A DNA stretch of 64,000 bases, from positions 27,673,741 to 27,737,740 of the forward strand of contig OY821782.1 of assembly GCA_963682175.1 (NCBI GenBank), given 5' to 3'. Made by a program: the position numbers and the translations under genes. Below are positions 33,618-44,029 of the stretch, piece after piece (the stretch's first letter is position 1; each line of letters starts with the position of its first letter). Origin of the DNA: Triglochin maritima. Lineage: Eukaryota; Streptophyta; Magnoliopsida; Alismatales; Juncaginaceae. Below the pieces are notes generated by a model. It had not been told where the DNA came from and searched no databases. It worked only from the letters and a program-made list of their open reading frames with translations.

Positions 33618-33930
33618 AATAGCCAATGTGGTCAGAGTAAAATGAGTTTTAAATTTGAATAAAATGAGAGATTTATTTGTAGTGGTGAGAGGAGTTTGGA
33701 GTTTTAAATTTGAATTCTATTCTTTGGAGTAAAATGAGGTTTAAGATTTGTGTAATGTTTAGTTTGGATGTCGTCTATTTTAATTTGGATTCTGATCTAA
33801 GGAATTTATTTACGGAATTGTTCAAAAAATATGGTGTTTTTCTTGTCAATACAGGTCTTCGAAAAAAATTCGTATTGAAAATATGGGGGAGAATCTGCTG
33901 AAATTTATAAAAATTCTATTAAATTTAAAT
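33618..33930 (+). repeat. Right copy of the imperfect repeat flanking the hAT remnant
   Basis: Partner of 30779-31018. About 80 bp of extra related sequence precedes the best-matching part. Confidence 0.65.
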
Positions 33931-34165
33931 GTGTTTATGATTTACTTATTTTTAGTTGGATTGAGTTGGATTGAGTTGGTTGATGGTTAGATTGGTTAGT
34001 TGTTCTATTTAGATTGATTTGAATGAATTGGAAGTGTTGATTAGATTGAGTGGAATAATCCTAGTAGTCGGAATTTTTAACATATGATGTTTAACATGTT
34101 TTGTTTAAATCAATAGAACCATGCATTTGGTCCTAACAACCAATACATTTGTGATGAGAAGATAT
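33931..34165. other. AT-rich DNA before element C
   Basis: Short TTGGATTGAG-type duplications; no gene. TATGC at 34166-34170 is the left target duplication of element C. Confidence 0.5.
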
Positions 34166-34541
34166 TATGCTGATTGACATCATTTCATGCTTATATTTGT
34201 ACCTTATATCCATTATCTTACACCTAAGCAATGCTATGTGACGAGTTTTATGTTTAGTTTTCAGAAATAAGGAGGTTTGAAGAGAAGAGCCATGAAAGGA
34301 CCCAAAAGCAGGAAAAAAGGACCTAATTGTGAGACCTGGGGACCAAGATGCAAGGGGGAAGGACCTGATCGTAAGACAGAAGGACCTAAGAGCAAAACAG
34401 GAAACTCCACACCATCATGAGGAGTATTTTGTCAATTCGATTCGGGTCGGAGCTCCAATAAACCAACCAGATGCATCTAAGACCAAGAAACACTTCAAGA
34501 AAAGCCCACAAAGAAAACCAGGCGGATCTAAACTTTATAGA

Positions 34542-34576
34542 CCGCCAATTGGCGGTCTGGAACCGCTAATTGGCGG
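34542..34576. repeat. Two 14-bp palindromes in U3 of element C
   Basis: CCGCCAATTGGCGG at 34542-34555 and CCGCTAATTGGCGG at 34563-34576; duplicated in the 3' LTR (44401-44414 and following). Confidence 0.9.
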
Positions 34577-34698
34577 TCCATTTAGCCCAGGATCCGTCCA
34601 ATTTTCTGTAGCACGTGTATTAGTGTATGCTTAGGCTATTTTTGGTATTGGTTTAGTCCCACATCGGGGGATTGTCCCTGATTAGCTTTTTCCATGCT

Positions 34699-34707
34699 TA
34701 TAAATAG
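34699..34707 (+). promoter_or_regulatory. TATA box of element C 5' LTR
   Basis: TATAAATAG in the same context as in elements A and D; copy at 44558-44566 in the 3' LTR. Confidence 0.75.
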
Positions 34708-35750
34708 AACTCTTCACCTCCCATTGTATCCGATCTCCCTCTTGGTGGCCATCTTCCCTACTAAGAGTGAAGCCTTGAAGCAAAACTCTAGTGGAGGAAG
34801 AGCTACTTGTAATTGAGTGAGTTAATAATATAAGTTTTCTTTTAATGATGTTGTTTCTATCTTAGTTTAATTTCCTTTCCTTTGCATGCTTGTTTGTTTG
34901 TTTAGTTGTATGCTTCTTTAGTATTTCTTGCTTAAGTAGTATAAATTTCATTTCAGTATTATGTTTTCCTTTGCTAAATTAGTTAGTGTAATGAGTAGTG
35001 AGTAGTTCCATCCCCATTTGGGGGGTGGAGAAATATGTGATATAATAATGTAGTGTAGTAAGTGTGTGTTATTTTTATCCCTTGAGCTTTATATGATTTC
35101 CATAACCATCTAATGGGTCTCCACTCTTATCTTTGATATGCTAATGCTCTTGAATGAAGCTTAGCTTATGCTTTGATTAGTGGACCTATTTTATGGGGAA
35201 TGATAAAGTTAGGATATGGATGAAGTTAATGTTGGAAACACAATTTGTAGTGTATGTACTCTTGTTGCCTTTTCCTTAGCTAATGTCTTGTATGTTTTAA
35301 TGATGTAGTCATCTTAATTCATGTGGAGGCATAGTAGGGTCTAGTCTTTATACTTGAGTTCATGTAGCTTCATTCAAATCATTGTCTTGTATGTTTTAAT
35401 GATGTAGTCTTATCTTAATTCATGTAGAGGCAAGATTGGATGTAGTTTTATGATTTCATGCACTCCATGTTGTGAGGAGCTTAATTGAACACACACACAC
35501 ACACACACATCTTTATGTTCACATTATTTCTCTACCCCCTTTGGGGTTTAGTTTTATTGCTTATCTTCATTTCCTTTGCATTTTATTTCAGCTTTGTAGT
35601 TTAGATTAGTGTAATACATCTTTCTCCCTTCTTTTTACCCCTTGCCTTCGAATAAACCAAGTGTCGACACACCTCCCAGTGGACGACCCGTATTTGCCAC
35701 CGCTTCAACGCGGCCGTGCACTTGCGGTAGAAATATAAAACGATCAATCA

Positions 35751-36827
35751 AGTTTTTGGCGCCGTTGCCGGGGAGGTGCCAGTCCAGACCTTGGTTTGGA
35801 CGATTCGAGGGGTTTTTAATTTTTTGTTTTTAGTTTTTCTTAGTTTCAGGGAACCATCAGATCAAGGGGAGGCTACTGGGAAAGTTTTCGGAAGCAAGTC
35901 CAAAAACAGACCGCCAATCAGCGGTTGGAGACCGCCAATTGGCGGCCTGGTAAGGGTTTCCTGCTTCCATTTTTTTTGTGGTAGTTAGTGCTGTAACTTG
36001 TGTTATCTGGGAGCCCAATTTTGCATGCTTTGACTTCTTATTTGCTCCCAGATCATTAATCACTCCCCCTTTAATCAACTTGGACCATAAAACTCAAAGC
36101 AAAAGATTAGACTTCTTGCCATCTAGGTCATGCACCATTGGTAGACCTTGCATGCATTTGTCTTTTCTTTGCTTTACATTTTGTCGTTGATTGCTGGCGT
36201 GAGGTACGTGCACCCACATCCCTCATTCATGCATGTTTCTTTCATGCATTAGTTAGTAAGGTGCATCGGGACAAGAGTGAGAGAGCGTTTGATTGGAGCG
36301 ATTGATTGCTAGATCTAGGATCAAATCGCTACTAAGGAGGGGCTGTCCCATAAAAGATAAGGTGGGGGATTTCATCACCCTTTCCTTGGCCCCAAAAACC
36401 ACTCTTAATAAAGCCTTAACTAAAAGCAAGTAGACATTGGCCCTAAGGAATTCGGACGCACTAGGAGAGTAATCTAGTCGAGACCGTCATGACCTGATCG
36501 GCGTTGCCTACCTTGTCGATAGTAGGAGGTACTGGATCTCCGGATCTGGTATCACTTGCTGGGCATTGTGGTCCTCGTTGTAGGGAGGTGAGGCGTGTCG
36601 AGGCTAGTGACCTCGAAGTTAGGCGTCGTCTAGCTTAAGGACCCATTGCCTTACATTGTTTGAGCCGTGCTTGCTAGTTAGGCTTCTTCCTGATCCCACT
36701 ACCCACGCTAGCTCTAGGAATTCTTCTCTCCTCACCTGAGTCATCTCCTCATCTATTCTCTACGTTTAGTCTCCTCCTCTAGTACACCTTCTGTTGTGTG
36801 TTTGGTAGAGTCGAGTCGAGCATTTTT
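35751..36827 (+). other. Untranslated leader of element C
   Basis: About 1.08 kb with the primer site and two palindromes (35911-35924, CCGCCAATCAGCGG; 35932-35945, perfect). From about 36256 it is nearly identical to the leader of A. A GTG-initiated extension of gag to 36798 is possible on paper, but the ATG at 36828 matches the start used in A. Confidence 0.7.
35757..35774 (+). other. Primer-binding site, tRNA-Asp type (element C)
   Basis: TGGCGCCGTTGCCGGGGA, an 18-base match to the complement of the plant tRNA-Asp 3' end, six bases after the LTR. Confidence 0.92.
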
Positions 36828-38999
36828 ATGCGAGGTTGGGCTCGTTCTGGTGAGAGCGCTCGACTCGAGAGAGTGCTTATTTCTGAGATGGAAGATCTTG
36901 GTGATCGACCATCTCCGCCTCGTGCTCCTTTGGAGCAAGAGGCCGAGTCGTCTCGTGGTGGCGAAGGGGACCGGGTTCCATACATGGACTACCTCGGTCC
37001 TTTTCCACCACCACGTAGACCTCCTTCTCCTCCTCCTCTGACTCGAGAGGAAGGGAGATTCGGTCAAGATCGAGTTCTAGGTGCACCACCACCTTTAGCT
37101 CGACATGATAGGCCGATGACCTTGTGGGAGCGGACCCATCCTGTTCGGGCCGCGCAACCTTCTTGCATAGTTGTTCCCCCTGCTCGCGGGAACAACTATG
37201 AGCTGAAACCTCAGTATGTGAGCATGCTTCCAACCTTTACTGCCAATAAGGAGGATCCGTATATTTTTATACGCGAATTCGAGGAAGTATGCTCCATGTT
37301 CAAGCTTCAACAGCTTGACGAGGATTCTGTCCGGTTGAGGATGATTTCGTTCGCATTGAAGGATAATGCGAAGAAATGGATGTATAGCCTCCCGGCGAGC
37401 TCGATTCGGTCTTGGGATGACTTTGTGACCGTCTTTCTGAAGAGATTTTTCCCTCAAAGGAAAACTCAACAGATACGGCACCAGATACATCAAATGTATC
37501 AGACCGAGACCGAATCTTTTCATGGTTTCTTTGAGAGGTTCAAGGACCTTCTCCAGCAATGCCCTCATCATGGACTTGAGCTATGGCAGCTGTGCCAGAT
37601 TGTTTATGAGGGCATCAACTACAACACCCGCACATTGTTGGAGTCGATGTGTCAGGGTGACTTCCAAATGAAACCCATCGAGGAGGCATGGGACACTTTT
37701 GAATCCATGGCTGAGCGCACCTTCGAGTGGGACACCATGAGAGAGCCACCAGCCGCCAGGTCTTCTGGTCGAGCTGGATCATATCATGTTGAGTCAACTA
37801 TCGCGTCTGAGGTGAAAATGGCTGCTCTCATGCGTAGGATAGAGAGTTTGGAGATGGACCGAGCTCCTGTAGCTCAGGTCGCTACTCCCGGGTGTACTAG
37901 GTGTGGACTGTCGGGACATGATGACTTGGAGTGCGCTTACGCTCCAAGAGATACTGAGCATGCAAATGCGATGTATCAACAAAGGCCCCGAAACGACCCG
38001 TACAGTCAATCCTATAACCCGGGATGGCGTAACCATCCTAACTTCTCTTGGGGGTCTAGTGGAGGACACGGTCAGAGCTCGCACGCTCAACCTCAACCTC
38101 CACCTTATCATCCTCCACGCCCATCGGCGACCTACCAACCCCCACATCAAAGGTCTCAGCACCAAAATTACCAACCTGGTCAGGCCTCTTCGTCGGGTTA
38201 TTCTAACCAGACTCCACCACCTCAGCGGGTTGACCCCAAGGACCCTTCTAGTGATCCGACCCTTCAAGCATTCATGCAGAGCATGCAAAGTACAGTCAAG
38301 GCTTTGGAAATGCAAGTTAGCCAATTGGCTCATCAATTCCATGAACGCGAAAAGGGTCAGTTCCCGAGTCAACCTGTGGTAAATCCCAGGGGTCAGCCTG
38401 CTAATACCAGGCAGAATGTACACAATGTTGAAAGTGACCCTTCCCAACATGCTAATGTTATTCATACCTTGAGATCGGGAAGGGTCGTTGACAACAATGT
38501 GAACATGCCGGAAGCCAACCCTGTTGGCAAGTCTTCCGAGGAGAGTCTTGAGCCTGTCAAGGAACCTAATTCTGAGACTCCTCCTCGTGATTCCTATGTC
38601 CCCAAGGCACCATTCCCTCATCGGTTGACTAAAAAACGTGATGAGCATTGGGATAAGATCGTTGAGGTACTTAGGCAAGTAAAGGTGAACATCCCGTTGT
38701 TGGACGTTGTTCAACAAATGCCACCGTATGCCAAGTTCCTCAAAGACCTTTGCACCACAAAGAGAAAAACAAATGTGCCCAAGAAGGCCTTCCTGGCCGC
38801 CAATGTGAGCTCCATATTGACACAACCCATGACTGTCAAGTACAAGGACCCTGGTTGTCCAACTGTCTCTTGCACGATTGGGAATGTGACCATCTCTCAA
38901 GCTCTATTGGATTTGGGGGCATCTGTGAATCTCCTGCCTTACTCAGTCTATGTCAACCTTGGGATAGGCGATCTTAAACCAACGAGGACAACCCTCTAG
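36828..38999 (+). CDS. gag: Gag and N-terminal protease part (element C)
   Basis: From ATG 36828 to TAG 38997-38999, 723 codons. It comprises the Gag domain (RMISFALKDNAKKWMYSLP, SWDDFVTVFLKRFFPQ), a zinc knuckle CTRCGLSGHDDLEC starting at codon 356, a Pro/Gln/His-rich linker, the conserved VKVNIPLLDVVQQMPPYAK segment, and the start of an aspartic protease with DLGAS (Asp695). The TAG falls inside the protease domain where A and D have CAA followed by TTGGCTGATAG, so a C-to-T change probably made it. The pol frame continues in phase directly after. Gag forms the particle in which reverse transcription takes place. Nearly identical in DNA to the Gag of element A up to about 38380, then clearly diverged. 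Confidence 0.93.
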   Translation: MRGWARSGESARLERVLISEMEDLGDRPSPPRAPLEQEAESSRGGEGDRVPYMDYLGPFPPPRRPPSPPPLTREEGRFGQDRVLGAPPPLARHDRPMTLWERTHPVRAAQPSCIVVPPARGNNYELKPQYVSMLPTFTANKEDPYIFIREFEEVCSMFKLQQLDEDSVRLRMISFALKDNAKKWMYSLPASSIRSWDDFVTVFLKRFFPQRKTQQIRHQIHQMYQTETESFHGFFERFKDLLQQCPHHGLELWQLCQIVYEGINYNTRTLLESMCQGDFQMKPIEEAWDTFESMAERTFEWDTMREPPAARSSGRAGSYHVESTIASEVKMAALMRRIESLEMDRAPVAQVATPGCTRCGLSGHDDLECAYAPRDTEHANAMYQQRPRNDPYSQSYNPGWRNHPNFSWGSSGGHGQSSHAQPQPPPYHPPRPSATYQPPHQRSQHQNYQPGQASSSGYSNQTPPPQRVDPKDPSSDPTLQAFMQSMQSTVKALEMQVSQLAHQFHEREKGQFPSQPVVNPRGQPANTRQNVHNVESDPSQHANVIHTLRSGRVVDNNVNMPEANPVGKSSEESLEPVKEPNSETPPRDSYVPKAPFPHRLTKKRDEHWDKIVEVLRQVKVNIPLLDVVQQMPPYAKFLKDLCTTKRKTNVPKKAFLAANVSSILTQPMTVKYKDPGCPTVSCTIGNVTISQALLDLGASVNLLPYSVYVNLGIGDLKPTRTTL

Positions 39000-41900
39000 T
39001 TGGCTGATAGATCCGTCAAAATCCCACGAGGGAGTGTGGAGGATGTCCTTATCAAGGTGGGTGAGTTCGTATTTCCAGTTGATTTCATCATCTTGGATAC
39101 CGAACCCGTGTCCAACCCACAAGGACAAATTCCTGTAATCCTTGGGAGGCCATTTCTTGCGACATCTAATGCCTTGATCAATTGTCGCAATGGCTTGATG
39201 AGGTTGTCTTTTGGAAACCTCACGGCGGATTTCAACATCTTCACTCTTGGTAAGCAACCTGGGCTCTTCGACGACTCAGTCGGAGCCAATTTCATCCAGG
39301 ACACGGATGAGCCCGATTCATTAGGCATGTTCGACTCACATCGACATATTATTGAGGTGCCTAATGATCAGGTTGCGAGTGAAGAGGATCTTGAGGAATC
39401 CGCCAGCATATCTCTGGACGAGGAGGCACATCTGGGTGCTTGCTCCTCTTACCCCGTGGCCCTTGAGCCACTTGAGATTTACTCTGAATCCGACAAGGAC
39501 CCACCTCTGGTCGAGCTTAAACCGCTCCCCGATAACCTAAAGTACATCTTTTTAGGGGATAATGAGACCTTGCCACTCATTATTGCTTCTGATCTTGAAA
39601 AAGATCAAGAGGTTGCCCTCAAAAGAGTACTCTTTGAAAACAAAGAGGCGATCGGGTGGTCCTTGAAGGATATCAAGGGAATTAGCCCTGGTATTGTTCA
39701 GCATAGGATCCACATGGAAGAGGATTCTAGGCCCCGCAGGGACCCACAACGGAGATTGAATCCTGTACTGAAAGAAGCCGTCCGAAAGGAGGTTCTTAAG
39801 TGCTTGGATCATGGCATAATCTATCCTATCTCTGATAGTTCGTGGGTGAGTCCTGTCCATGTGGTTCCCAAGAAGTCAGGCGTGACGGTTGTGGAGAATG
39901 AGCATAATGAGCTTATCCCGACACGCCTGCAAACTGGCTGGCGAGTTTGCGTTGATTATCGCAAGCTCAATGCGGCAACGCGGAAAGATCATTTCCCGTT
40001 GCCATTCATTGATCAGATGTTGGAAAGGTTGGCCGGACATGAGTACTATTGTTTTCTTGATGGATACTCCGGTTACAACCAAATTCCCATCGCCCCCGAG
40101 GACCAAGAGAAAACCACATTCACTTGTCCCTTTGGCACGTTTGCCTACCGTCGCATGCCCTTTGGGTTATGCAATGCGCCGGCAACGTTTCAGCGGTGTA
40201 TGATCAGCATCTTCTCCGATATGGTTGAGCGTTTCCTTGAGATCTTCATGGACGACTTTTCCATATTTGGCGCTTCCTTTGATGAGTGCCTTCATCACTT
40301 GAGCCTTGTCCTCAAGCGATGCCGTGAGAAGAACCTCGCTCTCAATTGGGAGAAATGTCACTTCATGGTGAAGCGAGGGATTGTACTTGGACATGTGGTC
40401 TCAAGTAGGGGAATTGAGGTCGATCCCGCCAAAGTGGGTATCATTGCTAATCTCCCACCGCCACGTAATGTGAAGGATATCCGTGCCTTTTTGGGGCATG
40501 CTGGATTCTATCGGCGGTTCATTCGAGATTTTAGCAAAATCGCTCGACCTCTCACCGCCTTGTTGGCTAAGGATGCCATTTTTGAGTTCACACCGGATTG
40601 CCACCATGCCTTTTTGACCTTGAAGAAAGAGTTGACTTCAGCTCCCATTATTAAGGCACCGGTGTGGACTGAACCCTTTGAGTTAATGTGTGATGCATCT
40701 GACTTCGCTGTGGGAGCAGTGCTTGGGCAACGATTGGACAAATTGCCTCATGTGATCTACTATGCCAGTAGAACACTCAATGATGCCCAATTGAACTACA
40801 TTGTGACCGAGAAGGAATTCTTAGCGATCATATTTGCTTTGGAGAAATTCCGGTCGTACTTGATTGGCTCCCACGTGATTATCTATTCTGATCACACAGC
40901 CATCAAGCACCTCATGGCGAAGAAAGATGCAAAATCCCGACTCTTGAGATGGATCTTGTTGTTACAAGAATTCGATCTCGAGATTCGGGACAAAAAAGGG
41001 TGTGAAAACGTTGTAGCTGACCACTTGTCTCGTCTAGAGACGACCAACCCACAGGACCAAATCATTGACGACAAATTTCCTGACGAGCAGTTGTTCATGA
41101 TCGAAGATAACCCTTGGTTTGCCGACATCGTGAACTACCTCGTGACCGAGCAATTTCCTGTGGGTTGGTCAAAATCTGACCAATCCAAATTTAGATCGTA
41201 TGTCAGATTCTTTCACTGGGACGACCCCTACCTATTCAAATACTGCTCTGACCAAATTTTCAGGCGGTGCGTCCCAGATACCGAGTTCCAAAGTGTGCTC
41301 CATTTCTGCCATTCCAAGGCATGTGGAGGACACTTTGGAGCAAAGAAAACTGCTGCCAAGGTGCTCCAATCTGGATTCTACTGGCCATCTCTTTTCAAGG
41401 ATGCTTACGACTTTTGTAAGCAATGTGATAGGTGCCAGCGCCTTGGCAGGATTGGTCGACGTGACATGATGCCTTTGCAAAATGTCCTTGTTGTCGACAT
41501 CTTCGATGTGTGGGGCATCGATTTCATGGGTCCCTTCCCGAACTCTTTCGGGAATGTTTACATTCTGGTGGCCGTTGACTATGTGTCCAAGTGGGTTGAG
41601 GTTATACCCACAAAGACCAATGACAACAAGGTGGTCACCAAATTCTTGAGGGACATTTTTGCGCGATTTGGTACTCCTCGTACCATAATCAGCGATAAGG
41701 GTACCCACTTCTGTAATCGCTCCTTTGAAGCGCTTATGAGGAAGTATTCGATCACCCACAAGCTTGCGACCCCATACCATCCGCAAACTAGTGGGCAGGT
41801 CGAAATCTCTAACCGTCAATTAAAGCAAATTCTTGAGAAGACGGTTAGTTCCTCGAGGAAGGATTGGTCTACCAAATTGAATGACGCATTGTGGGCTTTC

Positions 41901-42425
41901 CGCACCGCGTACAAGACCAATTTGGGTATGTCCCCTTATCGGGTAGTGTACGACAAGGCTTGCCACCTACCCGTCGAGCTTGAGCATCGTGCTTTCTGGG
42001 CGATCAAGAACCTGAATATGGATCTTGATCAAGCAGGAGTACAACGTAAGTTCGACATTGTGGAATTAGAAGAGTTACGCAATGATGCGTACGAGAATGC
42101 CAAAATTCATAAGTCCCGAGCCAAGATGTTTCACGATCGCATGATTATGCGAATGGTGTTTACGGCCGGGCAGAAGGTGTTGCTCTACAATTCCCGGCTT
42201 CATCTGTTTGCGGGTAAGCTCCGCAGTCGCTGGTCTGGCCCGTTTATTGTCCAAACCGTTTATCCTCATGGAGCGGTTGAAATCTTGAACCCAGGGAATG
42301 GGGACGTGTTCAAAGTTAATGGACAACGCCTCAAACCCTACTTGGAGGGGGCACCAGCCGAAGTCGAGGAGGTCATGTTCCTTCATGAACCTCCCTCGCA
42401 CTCAACCATTCATGCTCCTACATGA
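39000..42425 (+). CDS. pol: Pol: protease C-terminus, RT, RNase H, integrase (element C)
   Basis: In phase with gag after the TAG; no ATG start is expected. Order: rest of the protease ([14 protein letters not shown]); a linker with a single VALEP unit; reverse transcriptase ([17 protein letters not shown] at 40245-40256); RNase H ([14 protein letters not shown], Asp near 40692; [13 protein letters not shown]); integrase zinc finger (H..H in [18 protein letters not shown] in CKQCDRC); and the DD35E core with Asp codons 41520 and 41694 and Glu codon 41802. [12 protein letters not shown] module closes the integrase. There is no chromodomain, as expected for Athila. No further stop or frameshift is seen. 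Without readthrough of the TAG this part would not be translated. Confidence 0.93.
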   Translation: MADRSVKIPRGSVEDVLIKVGEFVFPVDFIILDTEPVSNPQGQIPVILGRPFLATSNALINCRNGLMRLSFGNLTADFNIFTLGKQPGLFDDSVGANFIQDTDEPDSLGMFDSHRHIIEVPNDQVASEEDLEESASISLDEEAHLGACSSYPVALEPLEIYSESDKDPPLVELKPLPDNLKYIFLGDNETLPLIIASDLEKDQEVALKRVLFENKEAIGWSLKDIKGISPGIVQHRIHMEEDSRPRRDPQRRLNPVLKEAVRKEVLKCLDHGIIYPISDSSWVSPVHVVPKKSGVTVVENEHNELIPTRLQTGWRVCVDYRKLNAATRKDHFPLPFIDQMLERLAGHEYYCFLDGYSGYNQIPIAPEDQEKTTFTCPFGTFAYRRMPFGLCNAPATFQRCMISIFSDMVERFLEIFMDDFSIFGASFDECLHHLSLVLKRCREKNLALNWEKCHFMVKRGIVLGHVVSSRGIEVDPAKVGIIANLPPPRNVKDIRAFLGHAGFYRRFIRDFSKIARPLTALLAKDAIFEFTPDCHHAFLTLKKELTSAPIIKAPVWTEPFELMCDASDFAVGAVLGQRLDKLPHVIYYASRTLNDAQLNYIVTEKEFLAIIFALEKFRSYLIGSHVIIYSDHTAIKHLMAKKDAKSRLLRWILLLQEFDLEIRDKKGCENVVADHLSRLETTNPQDQIIDDKFPDEQLFMIEDNPWFADIVNYLVTEQFPVGWSKSDQSKFRSYVRFFHWDDPYLFKYCSDQIFRRCVPDTEFQSVLHFCHSKACGGHFGAKKTAAKVLQSGFYWPSLFKDAYDFCKQCDRCQRLGRIGRRDMMPLQNVLVVDIFDVWGIDFMGPFPNSFGNVYILVAVDYVSKWVEVIPTKTNDNKVVTKFLRDIFARFGTPRTIISDKGTHFCNRSFEALMRKYSITHKLATPYHPQTSGQVEISNRQLKQILEKTVSSSRKDWSTKLNDALWAFRTAYKTNLGMSPYRVVYDKACHLPVELEHRAFWAIKNLNMDLDQAGVQRKFDIVELEELRNDAYENAKIHKSRAKMFHDRMIMRMVFTAGQKVLLYNSRLHLFAGKLRSRWSGPFIVQTVYPHGAVEILNPGNGDVFKVNGQRLKPYLEGAPAEVEEVMFLHEPPSHSTIHAPT

Positions 42426-42452
42426 GTGGTTGAGCTTTCATGTTTGTACATA

Positions 42453-42455
<3 letters not shown>

Positions 42456-42492
<37 letters not shown>
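42456..42492 (+). repeat. Poly-A run
   Basis: 37 consecutive A just after the pol stop. Element A has the interrupted equivalent (8185-8213) and element E a T run on the plus strand (61970-61993). It is internal to the elements and not a retroposed tail. Confidence 0.9.
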
Positions 42493-42494
<2 letters not shown>

Positions 42495-42732
42495 CTCCTT
42501 CAGTGAGCATCGATTGTTATGGGCCCCAACCCTTGAGTATTTGGGCCCCATTTCTTTCACGTATTTGTATCCCTTTCTTTAGCATCTCACAGGTTTTGAG
42601 GGAAGTTGGGTTGTGTCCATCAACATAGCCATGAACTTCCTTGTGTACTTCACGTGGGTGAGATCTCTTCTGTTTCATGCATGCATCCATGTAGTATCTT
42701 GCTTGCATTCATTGAGGACAATGCATGAAGTA

Positions 42733-42744
42733 GGTGTGGGGGGG
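42733..42744 (+). other. Internal polypurine-like tract (element C)
   Basis: GGTGTGGGGGGG in a conserved context (TGAAGTA before it), about 1.28 kb upstream of the terminal tract. Confidence 0.5.
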
Positions 42745-44015
42745 TGTTTTACGTGTGTACATAGTCGAGTCTTTTTCCTTTGATTTTGTTTTCTTTTGTT
42801 TGCCATTGTTAGGGTCATGATAGTGTGCTGCATTTAATATCGATATATCTGCTTGCCATGATCCTTGGGTGACTTGTCTTCTTTTGCTTGCCTAGTGCTT
42901 CAAAATTTTCACATTTCTTTCAAAATCTTCATGTGTTTTCGAAAGAAAATGTTTTGTGGGTTTTGCGTGTGTTTAGCATGTGCAAAACCGTTGAGAGGCG
43001 AAGTAAAAAGAAAGCTCCCAAAATTGTCTTGAACTTGATGCATTAGGATTTCTAGTTTACTGGCTTTAGGATTTATCGAGTCGTTAGGATGCACCCCAGT
43101 TTTCCCTTGGGGGTGAGTAATCAGTGGGTTTCAGTGCTCAAACATTTAAAGAAGTCCACCCTGAACCTAGTGAGTCAAATAATTCGTGTTTGTTAATTTA
43201 GGAAGTTTGTTGTAGTCAAGGGCCCTTAATATCTTTTTGTGAAACTTAAGTGTAGGGGTTTTGGTTCCCATGTAGATAAATGAATAAATAAGTGGTGTTC
43301 TCTCTTCTCGCACGGCTCCTATCACTCGGGAAAGTAGGTCTGAGGGGACTTTGTGCCTGGTGCTTTCGAGTCATCTGACTTGGGATGCACCGACCGAACT
43401 CCCGTTACACGGGTGGTAGGGATCGCCCTATGTGGAGATTTGGGGGAAGGTGTACGTGATAGTGTAAGTCCTCATAGGCAATGATGCACGAAACCTGACC
43501 CTGGGAGAATCAAACACCAACCAATAAATGCTCCAAAGAAAGAAAAAAAAGAAGAAGAAAGAACAGAAAAAGAAAAAAAAAAGAAAAAGAAAAGAAAAGA
43601 AGAGTCAAATAAGAACCAAAATGGACTTTACACTTTGTTTCACATTCAGAAGTTAAGGTTGCCCATGTCTTTCACTTAATTCCTTAGTTAACTCTCACGA
43701 ATAACTCATTAGGTTAGGTGTGTGGACTGATTACATATATAGAGTCGACCCGTAGTATTACCGCATTCCATGATCGACAAAATAAGTCCAACGAGTCGTG
43801 TAGCTAGATTGATTAATGCATCTTGTTCGGATTTTGTGGGTATATCCGCTGAAAACCCTCAGGAGACACCACTCCTCCTCCTTGGCAACAAAGAGGTTTA
43901 ACGGCTTGTTGCACGTGCTAAGTGCAACCGTGATTCCTACGAAAGTGAGTTAGGATTTCTTGTTTCTCGTTTGTTCTTCTCTTTCTTTGTTTTGCTCGAG
44001 ACTAGCAAAAACTTA

Positions 44016-44025
44016 GGTGTGGGGG
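44016..44025 (+). other. 3' polypurine tract of element C
   Basis: GGTGTGGGGG, followed by TATT and the 3' LTR start at 44030. Confidence 0.8.
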
Positions 44026-44029
44026 TATT

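Larger units (their letters stand above)
34171..35750 (+). repeat. Element C 5' LTR
   Basis: 1580 bp, TGATTGACATC to CGATCAATCA. Contains palindromes at 34542-34555 (perfect) and 34563-34576 (one change), the TATA box at 34699-34707 and a ten-unit CA run near 35490. Confidence 0.95.
42426..44029 (+). other. Non-coding 3' region of element C
   Basis: A run of 37 A (42456-42492) follows the pol stop, then sequence collinear with element A and, inverted, with element E. It has an internal purine tract at 42733-42744, an A-rich low-complexity stretch (about 43540-43605), and the terminal tract at 44016-44025. No env-like ORF: the interval between pol and the internal tract is only about 300 bp, against about 1.4 kb in element E. 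Confidence 0.75.

Noticed and set aside
37794..38900. Long antisense open frame (368 codons) within element C
   Set aside because: It lies opposite the gag-pro frame, has no recognisable domain, and mirrors the codon bias of the true gene; shorter antisense shadows occur at the same place in A and D.
42456..42492. Poly-A tail of a retroposed gene or LINE
   Set aside because: It sits at a fixed place after pol in elements A, C and E, so it is part of the Athila internal sequence.
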